Shown one piece after another: positions 22,678-35,280 of a stretch of 64,000 nt of DNA. The notes beneath the pieces were generated by a model that saw only the letters and a list, made by a program, of their open reading frames with translations, ran no database searches and was not told where the DNA came from. Every line of letters starts with the position of its first letter. Position 1 is the first letter of the stretch. The position numbers and the translations under genes were made by a program. The DNA lies in the NCBI GenBank assembly GCA_002049455.2, contig KV918762.1, positions 620,001-684,000 on the forward strand, in the 5' to 3' direction. Source of the DNA: Porphyra umbilicalis (lineage: Eukaryota > Rhodophyta > Bangiophyceae > Bangiales > Bangiaceae).

Positions 22678-23640
22678 TTTGGCGCTCCGGGTGAGACTCT
22701 GGCATTGCTAGCGCGGTGCCGGGGACGAACCACGTTGGTGCATCGATCGCGGGACCCCAGAAGGGTTGTCTTTGGTGCGAACTTGACGGTCGAGCGAGGA
22801 CGTCCCGAGGGACCGTGCTTCCTGTCGTCTTTTTGGATTGCGGATCTTCCTCTCCTTTCCCGCTCAACGATGTCGCGTGGTAGATCGACATGCCTGACAA
22901 GCATCAAGAGCAACCACGCCATCGGAGGGAGACGACGGCACGCTGGCGCGGCCAACCTGGGACTCGGGTCTTCGGCAGAGGGTCGGCCCCGGCTTGGCGG
23001 CGGTGGTACGGTGGTAGGTGAGTTGGACTCCCTGCCCGAGGACCCCGGCCACACGCCGTCCAACGGGACTCGTCCCCCCATCATCCGGAACGGGTGGCTG
23101 CGGGCAAGGTGTGCCGCGATGGCCGCCAGGGGGCCTCCAACCAACCCCTGGAATCAAAGCTCGCCGGGCTATGGGACGTTCGCCATTGCCCCATTGGGGT
23201 CGGGGTGACGTATAGCGGTGCTTGGCCTGTGAGCTGTGTCGGTCGTGGCGATGAATCTGACAAGTTCATCCCGACCGCGCCGCGGTACGATTGAGATGGC
23301 GTCCTCGGCGCTAAGCTACGTTACTGTGCCGGATTGGCGACCCGGACGGCGGCGGTGCTCAGCGTTGGAGCGCTCTCCCAGGAATTCCCGGCGGGGTTAT
23401 CGACGGAGGCGCGTGAGGCGGATGAAGACCAAGATTATTGGCGGGGTCGTCACCATCGGTGTCTTCCCCCGGCGTCGCCGGAACTGTGGGTGGGACTTGG
23501 CTCGTGGCAGCCCATCGTCGGCAGTCCTGCCCGAGTGCATTTCGTTGTTACTTTTCGGCGACTTCGTGGCAACACAAGGCGCTCGTAAGGCACCAGGAAG
23601 TCGCCAACGGGGGCTAATGTGAGACTGAGACGGTGGCACC
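22678..23640 (+). mobile_element. truncated interior of LTR element B
   Basis: Begins with the primer-binding-like TGGCGCTCCGGGTGAGAC at 22680. The following ~950 bp carries forward frames of mixed composition without recognisable gag or pol motifs. No 3' LTR follows, so the element is truncated. The right boundary is a guess. Confidence 0.5.
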
Positions 23641-24427
23641 AGAGTGGTACCATGCGCGACAAATATGCAGTCATGGTCCGAAATTGCTTGCTTGCCACGC
23701 TTCTCCGTCCAATTGGATTGTATCTCATGTAGTATCGGCGACTGTAAATCGGTGAATGCAATTCAGAAAGCACAGGGCAGATCGCACGATCAACCGGTGT
23801 CACGAGAGTGAGAAAGTCGATCACGCGACAGCGCCATGCACCAGCGACAAACCGAAACCACGGAGTCGCTCCGACCCCCTCGCCCGGCGCCGTGCCTCCG
23901 CCGCCCGCCACACCCGCCCCCCCCCCGACTGATCCCCTGGAGCCGGCGGCGCCGGGGTCAATTGCTACTCCAACCTTGTCACTCTCCCCAACCCCGCACC
24001 CCCCCCCGCACTTGAGACCGCGTTGTTCAACGCGCGCAGGTCCGTCGCGGACTAGCTAGAGAGGGCCAAATGTCGACCATTTCTGAGGCCCAGATGCGCT
24101 ACAGACGCGTCGCGCGGGCCCCCGTGGTACGAGAAGAAAGCTCATGCGACGTATGATTTTACCTCGCAGTTTCTTCTGCTGAGCATGCAATCCGAGTCGT
24201 GGGCGCAGAGAAAAGAAAATAGAACAGGGTTTCCTGTCATATTATTGTCGACCATCCGAATGGGCCTGTATCTGGTTTCGCAACAGGCAATTTCACTGGG
24301 TGAGGAGCCACATCTTGCCAAAGATCCCAAGGAAATTCCCATCGTCGCAACGCGTGTGTGTTCTGTCTCTATTGGCACCACAGACCAAGTCCCCCACCCC
24401 CCGCCCCCCCCGCCCAACCCGCCCATC
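23641..24427. other. intergenic, no gene seen
   Basis: Only short frames, with a C-rich stretch at 23880-24010. Nothing recognised. Confidence 0.35.
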
Positions 24428-26830
24428 TCACCCTCGCTGCCTATTCCTGCGCGTATCATGCTCCACCACGGCCCCACCCACGCACGTGTACGGGGCAACC
24501 TCCCCCATGGCGGCGCGCGGGCGCGCCGCCCGCGCCCGCAGGCTACGCTTGCGCTGTTGTAACTGGGGGCTGCTGCGCCGCGCCGCCGCCTCGGCCACCA
24601 AACGAGCGTTACGTTCGACAACGGCCGCCTCCTTGGCCGCCTTCGCCGCTTGCCCCGTGGCCTTGGCCGCCTGCTTCCGCGTGGCCTCGGCGTCCAGCTT
24701 GGCGAGCGCGGCCAGCACAGCGGGGGCGGTCGCCCCCAAGGCCAACCCCCGGGTGCTGACCGACCCAAAGGCCACCTGCGGCTGGCGCATGTCTCTGCGA
24801 GCCTCAGGGCCCAGGCGGGTAGCCAACAACTCCAGGTCCACCGTGCTCGCCCCGTTCCGCTTCCCCTTCCGCAATACCAGCCGGCCGACATTGATTATCG
24901 ATGGGCAAATGGGCCACGTCCCCGTATTTTTGAAGCCGTTGACGATGTTGACGGATGACAGGCCGTGGAAGGCCCCCTGCTTGTAGTACTACGGGGCTCC
25001 CTATGCGCCAGGGGGCCACCGCAGGGACGTCGGCGACGACGGGGGACGCGGTCCCCGACGGCAGGTGGCGACGCCAGCGGCGGTGGTGGCCGACGGGTCG
25101 GCGACGCGGGATGGCGGGGCGAGGGGGCGGCCGTGCTGCCCGGCTTGGGCCACCTGAGGCAGCGTACCCGATCCGTCGCGCCCGGCACGCGGGCCCCGCG
25201 GAAGGCCGGATTGGCGCGCCCGAGAGGGCGCTGGCGCGCCCGAGAGGGCGCGGCAGGCGACGGCCGACCGGGCGCCACGCGGCGGGTGCAGCGCGTTGCG
25301 CGCGGGACGGCTTCTCCCCCTCGTCTGTAATGATCGCCTCGGGGGACTTGACATGCATGGAGGGAAATATCTGCATTGGTTGGTGACGGCCCGGGTCAAT
25401 TCCCATTTGGGGAAATTGGGCCCGGGCGACGGTTTCCGCCCTTTCAGGACGAAGGGCGACGACGGTGGGAGGCACCGTCGTCGCCGGCAAGTAAACCGTG
25501 TCTTGATGTCTTGGCGTTTCGATCGGCCCGACTTCCCGGACCTCGAGTCCCATAGCGGGTGTCGCGCGAGCGGCGAAGACGGCCGTTACTTCCCTTCTTC
25601 TGAGGTAGCCCCCTAGATCGTGGTACTACACTGCTCAATCAACTTCATGAGGTTGGCGAGGTTGAACTTAGAATTGCGGGGCAGTGTAGGTAGCATTGCG
25701 CGCAGGGAGATGCGGGCGTACGCCTTGGTCTTCAAGAACGGGTCCTTGTCCAGCGCCTGGATGGAATGGGAGAGGTGGGAGGGGAACATTAGGACCACCA
25801 CCTTGACGGCATGGAGCACCTTCAAGACAACCACGGAGGCGTACACCTTGCACCCGTTCATCAACAACACCTTGCAGTCACCCGGGCACTTCCCGACAAC
25901 GTGCCGTGCCACGAAACCAGCGTACAACTCCCACAGGACACCGTAAAAGCCGGGCTTTCCGCGGCGGGGGACGTCTGCACCCTCTTCCAGGTAGGCGGCG
26001 AGCGGCACACGACGGGTGCTGCCGTTCCCACCGTCCTCCACGGCGTAGGGAAGGCGCCCGCCGCTGCCGGCAACGACCACGAAGAGTGGGAGGCGGGTAC
26101 CGTCCGCGCACACGGTAGCGACTAGGCTGGCCGCCTGGGCGCCGCTCTGCACGGTAGGAAACTCAATCTCGGGGACGGCCATCTCCGCGCCCGCCATGAC
26201 TATCGCGGGGGTAGTCTCCATCAGCTCTTGGGCATTCATCATGGACACGTCCGTATTCCACACCTGCGCAGCCCGAGTAATGCTAAAGTCACGACAAAGT
26301 AAGCGAAACGCAGCGAAAAACTTGGCCACTGTCTCGGGCGTTGAGGTATCAGCCCGGGTGCTCTCAATACCCATGGGTCTCACACGACGGAGCTGCGGGT
26401 GGCGCCCCAAAAATAAGTCGAAATACGACCGCCCAGGGAACCCACACACACCAAACCGACGCTCGGCGTCCTCCTTCCTCTCCATGTCCGTGATATACTG
26501 ACGCAAAAGGACGGCGGGCAACTCACAGGTTGAAAGGTCGCCGCCCTTCGTCCAGGCGGCCATGTACATGGCGAGCACGTCCTCCTCCTCAGAGGAGAAG
26601 AACGTGGGGCGCCCCAGCTTGATCGGAGCGCTCCGGATACGGTGCCAGGTCCGCACATTCGAGCAAGAAGCACCGATGGCGGTCATGAACTTCGCCACGC
26701 TGTCCGTTCCGAGCTCCCCCCGCGCCACTGCGAGCTTCTCACGCATTTTCGATGTCTTTCGGGTACCCCACTTGGAGCGCGCCGAGGTGACCTCGGTGGC
26801 GGTCGATCGAGTGGAAGACGAAGTCGCCAT
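24428..26830 (-). pseudogene. pogo-like DDE_1 transposase gene split by a solo LTR
   Basis: Start at the ATG at 26830 (MATSSSTRS), preferred over the in-frame ATG at 26908 because the family-like Lys/Arg-rich DNA-binding region follows it. The first part is 26830-25631; after the solo LTR the same frame resumes at 24981 and stops at 24428, about 582 codons in total. The nuclease region shows VWNTDVSMMNAQEL (first Asp), VLLMNGCKVYAS where DGH-type sequence is expected (second Asp replaced by Asn), and SHLSHSIQALDKDPF (third Asp). The C-terminal part is Ala/Lys/Arg-rich and coiled-coil-like. The LTR insertion breaks the gene, and the Asn would inactivate it independently. Parent-element TIRs were not found. 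Confidence 0.85.
24982..25630 (+). mobile_element. solo LTR, family B related, target duplication CTGCT
   Basis: 649 bp from TGTAGTACTACGG to TGGTACTACA, flanked by CTGCT on both sides (24977-24981 and 25631-25635). No interior remains, so it is a solo LTR left by LTR-LTR recombination. It is longer than other B copies, with a duplicated GGCGCGCCCGAGAGGGCGC unit near 25215-25250. It carries the shared hairpin at 25458-25482. Confidence 0.9.
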
Positions 26831-28600
26831 GACCGGGGGAGACTCAAAGAAAAGTGAGGGGGTGCCGAAGAGTTTCCGGATGGGATGTGGCACGAGAGGA
26901 TGGAACACGGGTTGAGGGAAAAGGTTGAAAGAAGGGACACGGGAGATCTACGGCGGCGAACACTGTCACCACAAAGTAAATCGCTGTTCTTCGCATTCAA
27001 CCTTGCGGTACGGTGGTCACTGTAAAGTGGTCGACATTTCTAAATCTGGTCGACATTTGGCCCCGACAAGCTACCGACACGCGCAACGTCCCCTCGCACA
27101 CGGACGCGAAGTTGTACATACTGTTGCACACCGCAGAAATCAATGCTGTCGGTGCGCTGCCCGCCAAGAGCACTGTCTGCGCGCCGCCCTCGCCGCCGCC
27201 ACCGGCTTGACCGGCGCGAAGCCGCGCGCGTTGCGCCGTCGCGCTACGGTTGAGGCGTTTGTGGGGGCAGCGCCGTGGCGGGCAACTTCGGCCGACTTTG
27301 GCCGCCGGCGGTGGCGGCTCTGCCGCTCTTGACAGCCCCATCGGGAACGCCAGCCGGGTCGCTGCTGCAACTCCTGCCCGCCGACGTGCCGGCGACGACG
27401 CGGGGGGGTGCCCCCCCGATGAAGCAGACGGGAAGACGTGCTTGGGCAGCGCCCCCCGTCGGCGCCGCGCCGCCGCTGCAGCCTGCCACCTTGCGGCCAG
27501 GCACCGCCGCCGTCACCCCGCCGTCGCCCGACGGCGGGCGGCCGCGCCGGGACACCGCCGCCGCGTCGCTGCCGCCGTCGGCCGCCGCTTCGCCGCCGTG
27601 CGCGGGGCGCCTGAAGCCTGAGGGCGCGTGAACTGCGGCCGCCGCCGCGGCGCCGCCACTTGCCGCCGCTGGCGCCCGCCCGCCGCCCGGGGTCGACGTG
27701 GCGGAGGCTACGCCGTCACGCCCTGCTAGCCGCACGCATCTCCTTGGCTGTCGCGCGACGGGGGGGTGGAGGGAGCGTGCCGCTCGCTCTTGCCGCCGCC
27801 TCGCCCGTTGCCGCAGCGGCGCCACCCAGCGAGCCCGCCGGCCGAGGCGCCGCCACCCTGCCCGGCGGCGGCAGGCTTCGGCGTCGCCGCGCGGTGACGG
27901 CGACAGCACCCCCCCCCCCCGCCTCTTGCGCCTCGTCGACCGGCGCGTGCGGGGGGTTCGGAGGTGCCTGCGCCACCTGACGGTGCCGCCGCCACGGCTG
28001 TCGTCGCGTCGTCGCCGCTTTCCCCGCCAAACAGCCGCAACCCAGCCACCCCGCCAGGCGAGGGTGGTCCGCGCCGGCGCCCTGTCGCGGCCTCACTGGC
28101 GCCGCCGGCCGCAACGGCGCAGCTGCACCCGCCGAGTTCGGCGCCCGAGGGGGCGCACGCCGCGGATTGCGCCGCGGTGCCGCCCCTCGCTGCCGCCGCA
28201 GCCCGAGCCACGCCCCCTCCTACATCCAAATGCAACTTCTCATTGGGCGACTGCCTTCATGTCAGTTATTTTCTATCGTCTGTTGAAAGGAAGCGTACTT
28301 ATTTCGCCAGATTGCGACGTGGCCAATCCCACCAGCGCTCAAGGACCAGCACGGGACGATGGCGAGCGAATCGCTTTCGGTCGTTGCGCGAATCTTGAAT
28401 AGGTCGCGTTGGAGGTTGGCACAACGGAATCGAGCTCGCACCAACGAGTGCCTGGCGCTCCGGCGGCAAAAATGGCATAGCTCCGCCCCTACTGTACCAT
28501 GTGAGCTCCTCTTGAGCTTCATACGCTGGGCTTCAACTCACGATACTATGCATGCGCACCACGCCGAAGAAAAGTGGCACACAAAAAAGATAACCGGAGA
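26831..28600. other. intergenic, GC-rich from about 27140 to 28230
   Basis: After the upstream flank of the DDE gene the sequence becomes a CG-rich block with Ala/Arg/Pro frames on both strands and no motif. I see no supportable gene. Confidence 0.4.
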
Positions 28601-28798
28601 GCCCCTGGCGCCCGTTTATCGGGCCATATGGGGTCGGCAAAGAGGGGCAACCTATGGAATACACTTTTTGAGGCCACATTCGTGCTCAGCGCCCATGCTT
28701 TACCCGGAGTTGCATAGGGGGAGGTCCCGAAACACCGACGGTCGGTGATAACGACCCCCTCCCCCCCCCCTGGTGCGATTTTGATAGGCCGCACGGGT
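28601..28798 (+). repeat. direct repeat R2, copy A
   Basis: Near-identical to 28935-29130, 334 bp downstream in the same orientation. Shared blocks include CGTTTATCGGGCCATATGG and GACGGTCGGTGATA. No coding content. Confidence 0.85.
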
Positions 28799-28934
28799 GC
28801 GAGGCAGGTCGTAACTCCTGCTGTGTTGGTCCGTTTGTGGGTTTTCTTAGCTCTATGCGTGCGTCTCAACACGCTCATGCTGACGATAGCAGAACCGCTG
28901 GTGCATTATGTCGCGCACGAAAGGTAGGCATGGT

Positions 28935-29130
28935 GCCCCGGACGCCCGTTTATCGGGCCATATGGGGTCGGCAAAGAGGGGCAACCTATGGAATACACTT
29001 TCTGAGGTCATATTCGTGCTCAGCGCACATGCTTTACCCGGCGTGGCATAGGGGGAGGTTTCAAAACACTGACGGTCGGTGATAGCGACCCCCGCCACGC
29101 TCAGGGCGCGATGTTCGTTGGCCGCACGAT
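28935..29130 (+). repeat. direct repeat R2, copy B
   Basis: Second copy of the 28601-28798 repeat, with about a dozen substitutions by eye. The pair could be LTR-like ends of a very short element or a segmental duplication. Confidence 0.85.
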
Positions 29131-29313
29131 CAAACAACGGGCCATGCCTCACACAGAGTTTTTCCATATGCGCGCTTGAGTAGCTTCTGGAATGGAGCTC
29201 CAGGGGCGTCTCGCAGGGTTCATACTGGCCGGCCAGTATAATGCTGAACACACGTGATCATCGGGGTGCCCCTTCGGTCTTGTTTCTGTTCAGGAAGACG
29301 TCTCATCCTTTAA

Positions 29314-32109
29314 TCATACACTCTGCTGACCAACACGCTTGAGATAGGCTCCTGCGGTCTTGGCAGCCTCCCCAGTAATGCCCACGGCCCACTTCAGCCG
29401 CTTCTTGGCCGCCTTCGCGCTCTCAGCGGCGCACTCCGGCAACGCCGGCTTGTTCTCTCGACGCCGTTTGTCGGTCGCCTACGTGGCTTTGCGGGCCCCA
29501 GCCGCGGCCGACCTCCGCGTCGCCACGTAGCGTGCGAGGACATCCGCACCCACCTCGCGCGCCGGAGCCATTGCCCTCATAAATCCTGCTGCCCGCTCCA
29601 ACTCCGCTGCGCCAGGAAACTTGACAGCATTCTGCCCGTACCTGCCATGCCATGCCTCCAGCCCCTGTTACCCGTAAAGACCAATGCTGCCCCACAGCTC
29701 CAGAAAGTCTGGAGCGAGGAACATCAAAATGTGGAGCTTTGGGGAAATGGAAAGCCAGCCAAAGCTCCCCTTCAGCACGGTGACCATGGCGGACGTATCC
29801 GCACGAAAGGCCACGACCTCCCCGGCAGAGATGATGGCGGCGCGGTTCAGGGTCTTGCGGACCCTGTTCCATAGCGACCAGGCCTTCTCGTACGCAGCCA
29901 GGTGCTCTGGCGAGACCTTGCCCACGAGAGCGGCACACACCAGGGCGCTATCGTCTCCGATGGTGTGGCAATCTCGTCCAATAAACAGCCCGCCATGGAA
30001 GTCGGTAGGACGTACGCGTACTCTCTCATGAAGCAGCCCAACCAGCTCCAGCGCAAAGTCGGCGCCCGTTTGCCGTCCGGCGGCAGCGCCGTCAGTCGCG
30101 CTCCGGTACACCATCACCGTCTCCACAGCAAGTCGAAGGACTCGGTGGTTAATTCCTTGCGTTGTGTGCAGAGGAATTGGTACAATTTGGCGGGGGTCAA
30201 TCCCAAGCAGGGGACTCCGCGCCACCAAGCAATGCTGATCCGGCGTGCCAGGCATGGCAATAGTCCGCGTCGCGTCGTCCATCACCATGCGGTCCGCAAA
30301 GTGCGTGCCCTCTCGCAGGTTCCCGCTGCCGCTTACATCTTGAAGCGTCCCGTGTGTGGCGTCCAGCAGCGCCTGCTTGACACTCGGCGACCGGGTGCGC
30401 TTACACATCAGACAGGGTTGCGTGGCGGTCGCTCCCTTGTGGCCAAGCAAACAGCACTGCGCGTCGTAGTCGCAGCAGAACATCAGCCGCACCGGACGTC
30501 GCGCACCATGCACCGTGACGCCGTCAAGCAGGAGGGCGTCAATTTGCGGCAGGTGCGTCTCCATCATGGCGGCCAGCGCTTCGTACTTGTCGTTGTCACA
30601 CAGGCAAACTCCGACCAGGATGGTGTTCGAGGGGCTATTCGGGTGCGCCTGGTTAATAATTGAAGCCACAATTTTCACCGACCCAGGATTTCCGCCCTTG
30701 TCCAGACCGACAACGATCTGCACGTCGGGTCCCGACGTGGCGGGCGAGCCAGGAAAGGCGACCGCTGCTGCGGCAACACCGGGTCCGGCAGTCGCCGCGT
30801 CGTTGAACGCCGCCGAGGCATTGGCCGGCCTCTCCACAAACAGTCCGCCGTCGCACAGGGCCGACAAGCGCTCCTGAATGGCCGCGGTAAGTGAAGCAAG
30901 ATGAGCCCCCGAGCCTGTCACGACCACTTTCTTGCCAGGCAGCGCGGACAGCTCGCGCCGCTGAGCACGCAGTATAGGCAGGCTGCAGAGGCCGCTGGCG
31001 GCCCCTCCGAGTGCCAATCTCCAGCGGTTTAACCCAACGTTGCTCATGGACAGAGCCGCCACAAGGCCCACCTGCTCGGTGACAGAGAGTTGGACGGCAC
31101 CACGCGAGGGCCGCGTCCTGCAGCGCTTGGTCTTCGCCACTCCAATCTGAGCCCCCCCCCCTTGCAGCCGACGCGCCGCCTCGCGGCGCTTGTTGGTCTG
31201 GCTCGTTTTGACCTGGGCCTTCCTCCTCGACAGCTGTCGTAGGTAGATGCGCACGCTTCCATTCTTGTGTCGGAGGCGGATCTCGGGGCGGTCACCACGC
31301 CACAGAATTGCACTTGCAATGTCCTCAAGTGTCGACTTGTCCTGCTCCCGGTCGTAATTCCCGGCCCTGAGACCATCAAAGAATTGCCGACAACTGGGAA
31401 GTGCCGGCAGCTTGGTCGCCGACGACGCTGGTGGTTGGATGGGCTCACTACTGAGCTCTCCACCAGATGCAAACAACAGCCGTTGACGCGCGTCGACTGG
31501 GAGCTCCTGCGGCTGTGCACCTTCCCCCACGTGTGTGGGGGAGACCACGCGGCGGCGCTGCCCCAGCGACTCCGCTCTTGCGGCTGCCTGCCGCTCCCCG
31601 CCCAAGCGGTCGACCGTCCCCGAGGAGGCGCCGTCTGGAAAGCCCGTCGAAACGCCCATGCTAGCCGACTGAGTGCCGACCGACAGTGCAGAGCCGAGCA
31701 AGACTTTGTGAGGCGTACAGGGGGAGGGGGGAGCTGGTGCTTGCCCGAGGTGGGGCAGCAGGCGCCGGGCGAGCGGAACGCCAGGGGTGGGTACGCCCGC
31801 GGTAAGGGAGCGGGGGGGCAGGGCAGTGGCCGACAGAGGGGGAGCCAGATCGCGACGTGCCGCCCTGTTGCGCCGAGCGCAGCACCTGTCGAAAAGACCG
31901 AGGGGGGCCCCTGTGCTGTGCACACCCAATGCCGCCGCACCACGCTTGCACGCGACGACTGGAAGGCGCGCAACGAGGTCTGCAGAGGAGCCACTAGGGC
32001 AGGTCTGGGCCCAGTCGCGCCAATCAGCCATTCCTGATGTAGGTTTCAGGAGAAGGCGCGCGCAGACGACGCAAAGGTACGCCCATATCGTGCCTCCAAA
32101 GGACTGCAC
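29314..32109 (-). pseudogene. large transposase-like protein of an uncertain family
   Basis: A frame of 813 codons (32109-29668) ends at TAA (29668) and continues in the same frame, past a TAG at about 29479, to a final stop at 29314. The N-terminus has WAYLCVVC (half of a zinc ribbon), then a Pro/Ser-rich linker. The C-terminal half carries LLGHKGATATQPCLMCKR (CxxC knuckle), PLHTTQGINHRVLRLAVE, a His/Asp-rich block GGLFIGRDCHTIGDD, and KLHILMFLAPDFLELWGSIG leading to LYG-stop-QGLEAWHGRYGQ. Motifs of this order occur in large transposon-encoded proteins of protists and invertebrates, with the last block resembling the end of an RNase-H-fold nuclease. This is my inference and I cannot name the superfamily. 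The start is uncertain; the stops suggest decay. A related N-terminus lies at 35281-35593. Confidence 0.6.
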
Positions 32110-34150
32110 GACGTCTACTGTGGTTGCCCCGTTTCCAATTCACAATAACCAGAAAAAAGGGGGGAGGGGTACGTAGATAGTACTCGGAAAATGTGAGTGT
32201 CTCTGTTGCAGTCTGCAGGACCCAGCCGCTCCCCCCCCCCTCCCCCCGCTCCGCTGCGGGCTGCTCCTCACAAAACGGTCGCACTTACATCCGGTCTCCA
32301 TCGTCGTCCGCCATATTGCACCCCTCCACAGCAGGAAGACAACCAGTCGGCAATCGTATGGGCTCGGGGGCCTCTGGAACGCCTGCAGGCGACCGGCGTG
32401 GAAATGAGCAGGCAAAAAATCGCGGGCAACACGTGATCCTGCGGATCACGGCTCGATCCATTGCTCATCCTCTCCGGTCAGCCACCCCTCCCACAGGGGC
32501 ATTGAAGGCCTATAAAATTGGGACGCGTCCCAAATCGCCCTCGACCAGTGGTATGTTAGCACGTCGCAGCTCTGTCGTGTGTAATGCTCAGACCCGTGAG
32601 AGTCACCTTAACTAGGCGTGGAGGGTGGACAGCATTGGAGAAAGAATGTACTAAGACGCGTACTAGGCTAAAGTTCATGTACTACAGGCCCGATTGCCTT
32701 ACTGGCATCAACTCGGAGCGGCGGCCGGGGGGGGGGGGCCGAATGCACGTCATCTGGGGGGGGGGGGGGGCAGAACGTGGGCTACAAGTCCCACGTGCTG
32801 GCCCCGTCGGGTGTACCAGGTAAATCGGGCCAGATTCGTGGGCGTGCAGCCCCTGCTGAAGCAGGCTACAAGTGACGCGCACACAGGAAATCGGGTGTGT
32901 CGTCGTCGTTTCGCAGCGTGCCAGGGCCAGTCAGGACGGTTTGTCACACATCAATCTGTGTCGGGCGTCCCTGGACTTCCAGAAGCCACCAGCGTTCAGC
33001 ACGTATCAAAACGAGCAACGAAGGTGGATACCGGTCAAATTTCCGTTCGAAAAGCTATCGTTGCCCAATCAGATACGTGCACACAGTTTGATGACGCAGC
33101 ATGGCTGTCGACAGCTGACAGGGAGGCTATCGCTGTGTTCCATGGAACGCATCACGTATGAGTCGCAAACGACAGCGCGCAGCTGCACACTGAGTCGGAA
33201 GAGGCTGGGCGGACCGCGCATAATGTGCCCTCTCGGTGCGTCTGAGAGGGTCGAAAAACAGTGCGCTCGCCTCATAAGAGCCAACGTGACCACGGGGGCG
33301 GCTTCTCTGAGGCTTTGCCACAGGTCGTCGAGTCGGGTCGAGACCGACGCCCTCGCCCACCCTCCTGGCGTCGTCCGACGCCCCGCCGGCGTCGCCGTCG
33401 TTCGCCACCCCCTCGATCCGTCTCCGATCCGCCGCAGGCTCCTCGGTACGTGCCGTGAGGCGGATGCTTGGTCGTGTCCCTGCTCAGAGTGATACAAATC
33501 AGTGGTGCGTTGTATCTGCGTACTTGGTGGGTGCCGGTGCGGGTCTCGCGGGCGTACTGAGTTTTTTTGTCATTGTACTGACGCACGTCTCGTGTTTCCG
33601 TGTTGCTCGTCGATCTCTTTGCTTCTCGTGATTGGTTACATGTTTATCTCTTTCTGGCTTTTCTGCGTTCGACGCTGGTCTACTCGTCTCTATTTCATTG
33701 ACGCGCTCAGCAGGGCACGTGGGGGTTCAGCATGCGATCAAGCCGGGGCGGTGTGATCTCTGCTTTAGTTCTTGTTCGTGGTCCTTTTTTCTGGCCTGGA
33801 CTCTGCTTGACATGTTATGTAGTGTTTGCAGAGGAAGCGCAGCCAAATAATAAACACATAAGACGAGGCATAGACGGCCCCCCTGCAGAGCAACAAACAG
33901 CCTCACGAGAGTCCGCAAGGGAAGCGTGATTGATCGCCGTTTGTAGATGCCGCGTGACGCTTCTTGATCGTGGGATGTCCTGCGAGTTCTACGTCTCCCC
34001 ACCCAGCGCCGGAAAGACCCCCGCGTACGCGATGCCTGAGAAGTGTCGGTGCCGTGGAGTGGCAGCCAGGCGCGTTGTGGGCGCAGTGTATTCCTATACT
34101 GGGCGCGTGCAGAGGAGCGCCGCGGTCTAAAACGCGAATATCGTTTCTAT
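32110..34150. other. intergenic, no gene seen
   Basis: Contains pure G runs at about 32727-32770 and otherwise short frames. A reverse frame at 32284-32024 overlaps the start of the transposase-like gene but has no motif. Confidence 0.4.
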
Positions 34151-34754
34151 TCCCTGGCCTTTAGGACAGGGTGCTCTCAAAGTGTAGTGATGCACACATA
34201 TACTTAGATCAAGGGACTTGCTCTCCATTTCAGAGGTGGCAGTCTGCATTCGTGTCCTCAGGGATCTAAGGGCGTGTCAGTGTTGGAAGGGTCGCGATGA
34301 CGCTAAAAGCGAATGGAGTTACGTGGCTGAGAAGGACTGTCCTGCCACCGGGGTCACAGGGCCCGGACGGCGCCTGCCCCCGTGCCCCCTCTACCGCCCC
34401 GAGTTGCGCGCGGTGACCACGCGCAGCGACTTCCGGGGCTTGACGCGCCCACGATCACCCGCGGACGATCGTGCTTGCGCGCCGTCTTCCGTTGCGGCGG
34501 CGTGTCGGCGGTTGCTGACGCCATCTAGCGGCACGGTTGCAGGCGCCTCATCACGCGGCGATCAGTCCCACCCGCCCGCCCGTGCGCCGTGTCGGCCGCC
34601 CTGCCCACCGTGCGCAGGTGCGCTGCGCAGCGGAGTGACGGCCTCGCCCGTGGGCGCCGCGCGACGCCGGCGGGCCGCTGCCGCTGCGGTGGCGGAGGCG
34701 GCACCCCTTTCCCCGACGCCCCCCCCACCACGGCAACGTGGCTGTACGTGCCCC
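34151..34754 (-). repeat. dispersed repeat R1, copy 2 (inverted)
   Basis: Reverse complement of 20151-20746, similar over its full length with scattered substitutions and small indels in the GC-rich part. Confidence 0.8.
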
Positions 34755-35280
34755 ACGCCTAGTCAAGGTGGCTCTTCTGGGTCGGGGCTTTACACAGCGA
34801 GTTCGAAAACTGAGATGCACCGTGCAAGATTCTGACTGGTCCAGATCCATTTGCTACGCGTAGCAAATGCGCACCCACCCGCATAGCCTGCTTGAGGGGG
34901 GTGCGCCACCACCAGCAATCAACCGTGGATGTTGATCCAATTGCGGAGCTCTCTTCTCGCCGGCTTCGGCTCGAAACGCGCGTTCCCTTGCCCTGCCCAG
35001 ATAGAGGGGTGCCGCTTTTTCGATGCCCCTGACCCGTAGCCGTTCTCCCTTGGAGGTTCGCCAAAGGGACGATACTGTTGGAAGCCAGACGTAAGCTGAT
35101 GATATCCAACTGAACGTGGCAGATGGAACTGAGCATTTGAGCGGGGTCCCCTCGCCTCAGCCGTAGTACTCTCATCCTTTTGGTTTGTCTGACCAGCATG
35201 ACCGACCGCTACATGCATGTCCTGAGAAACTTTTGTCTACGAATATTTGTGTCCATTCGTCCTTTTTCTCATCACAGGGC
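34755..35280. other. intergenic, no gene seen
   Basis: Ordinary-composition sequence between repeat R1 copy 2 and the transposase relic; only short frames. Confidence 0.35.

Noticed and set aside
27244-27909. 221-codon minus-strand protein
   Set aside because: Gly/Ala/Arg/Pro-rich in every frame on both strands; no motif and no codon signal.
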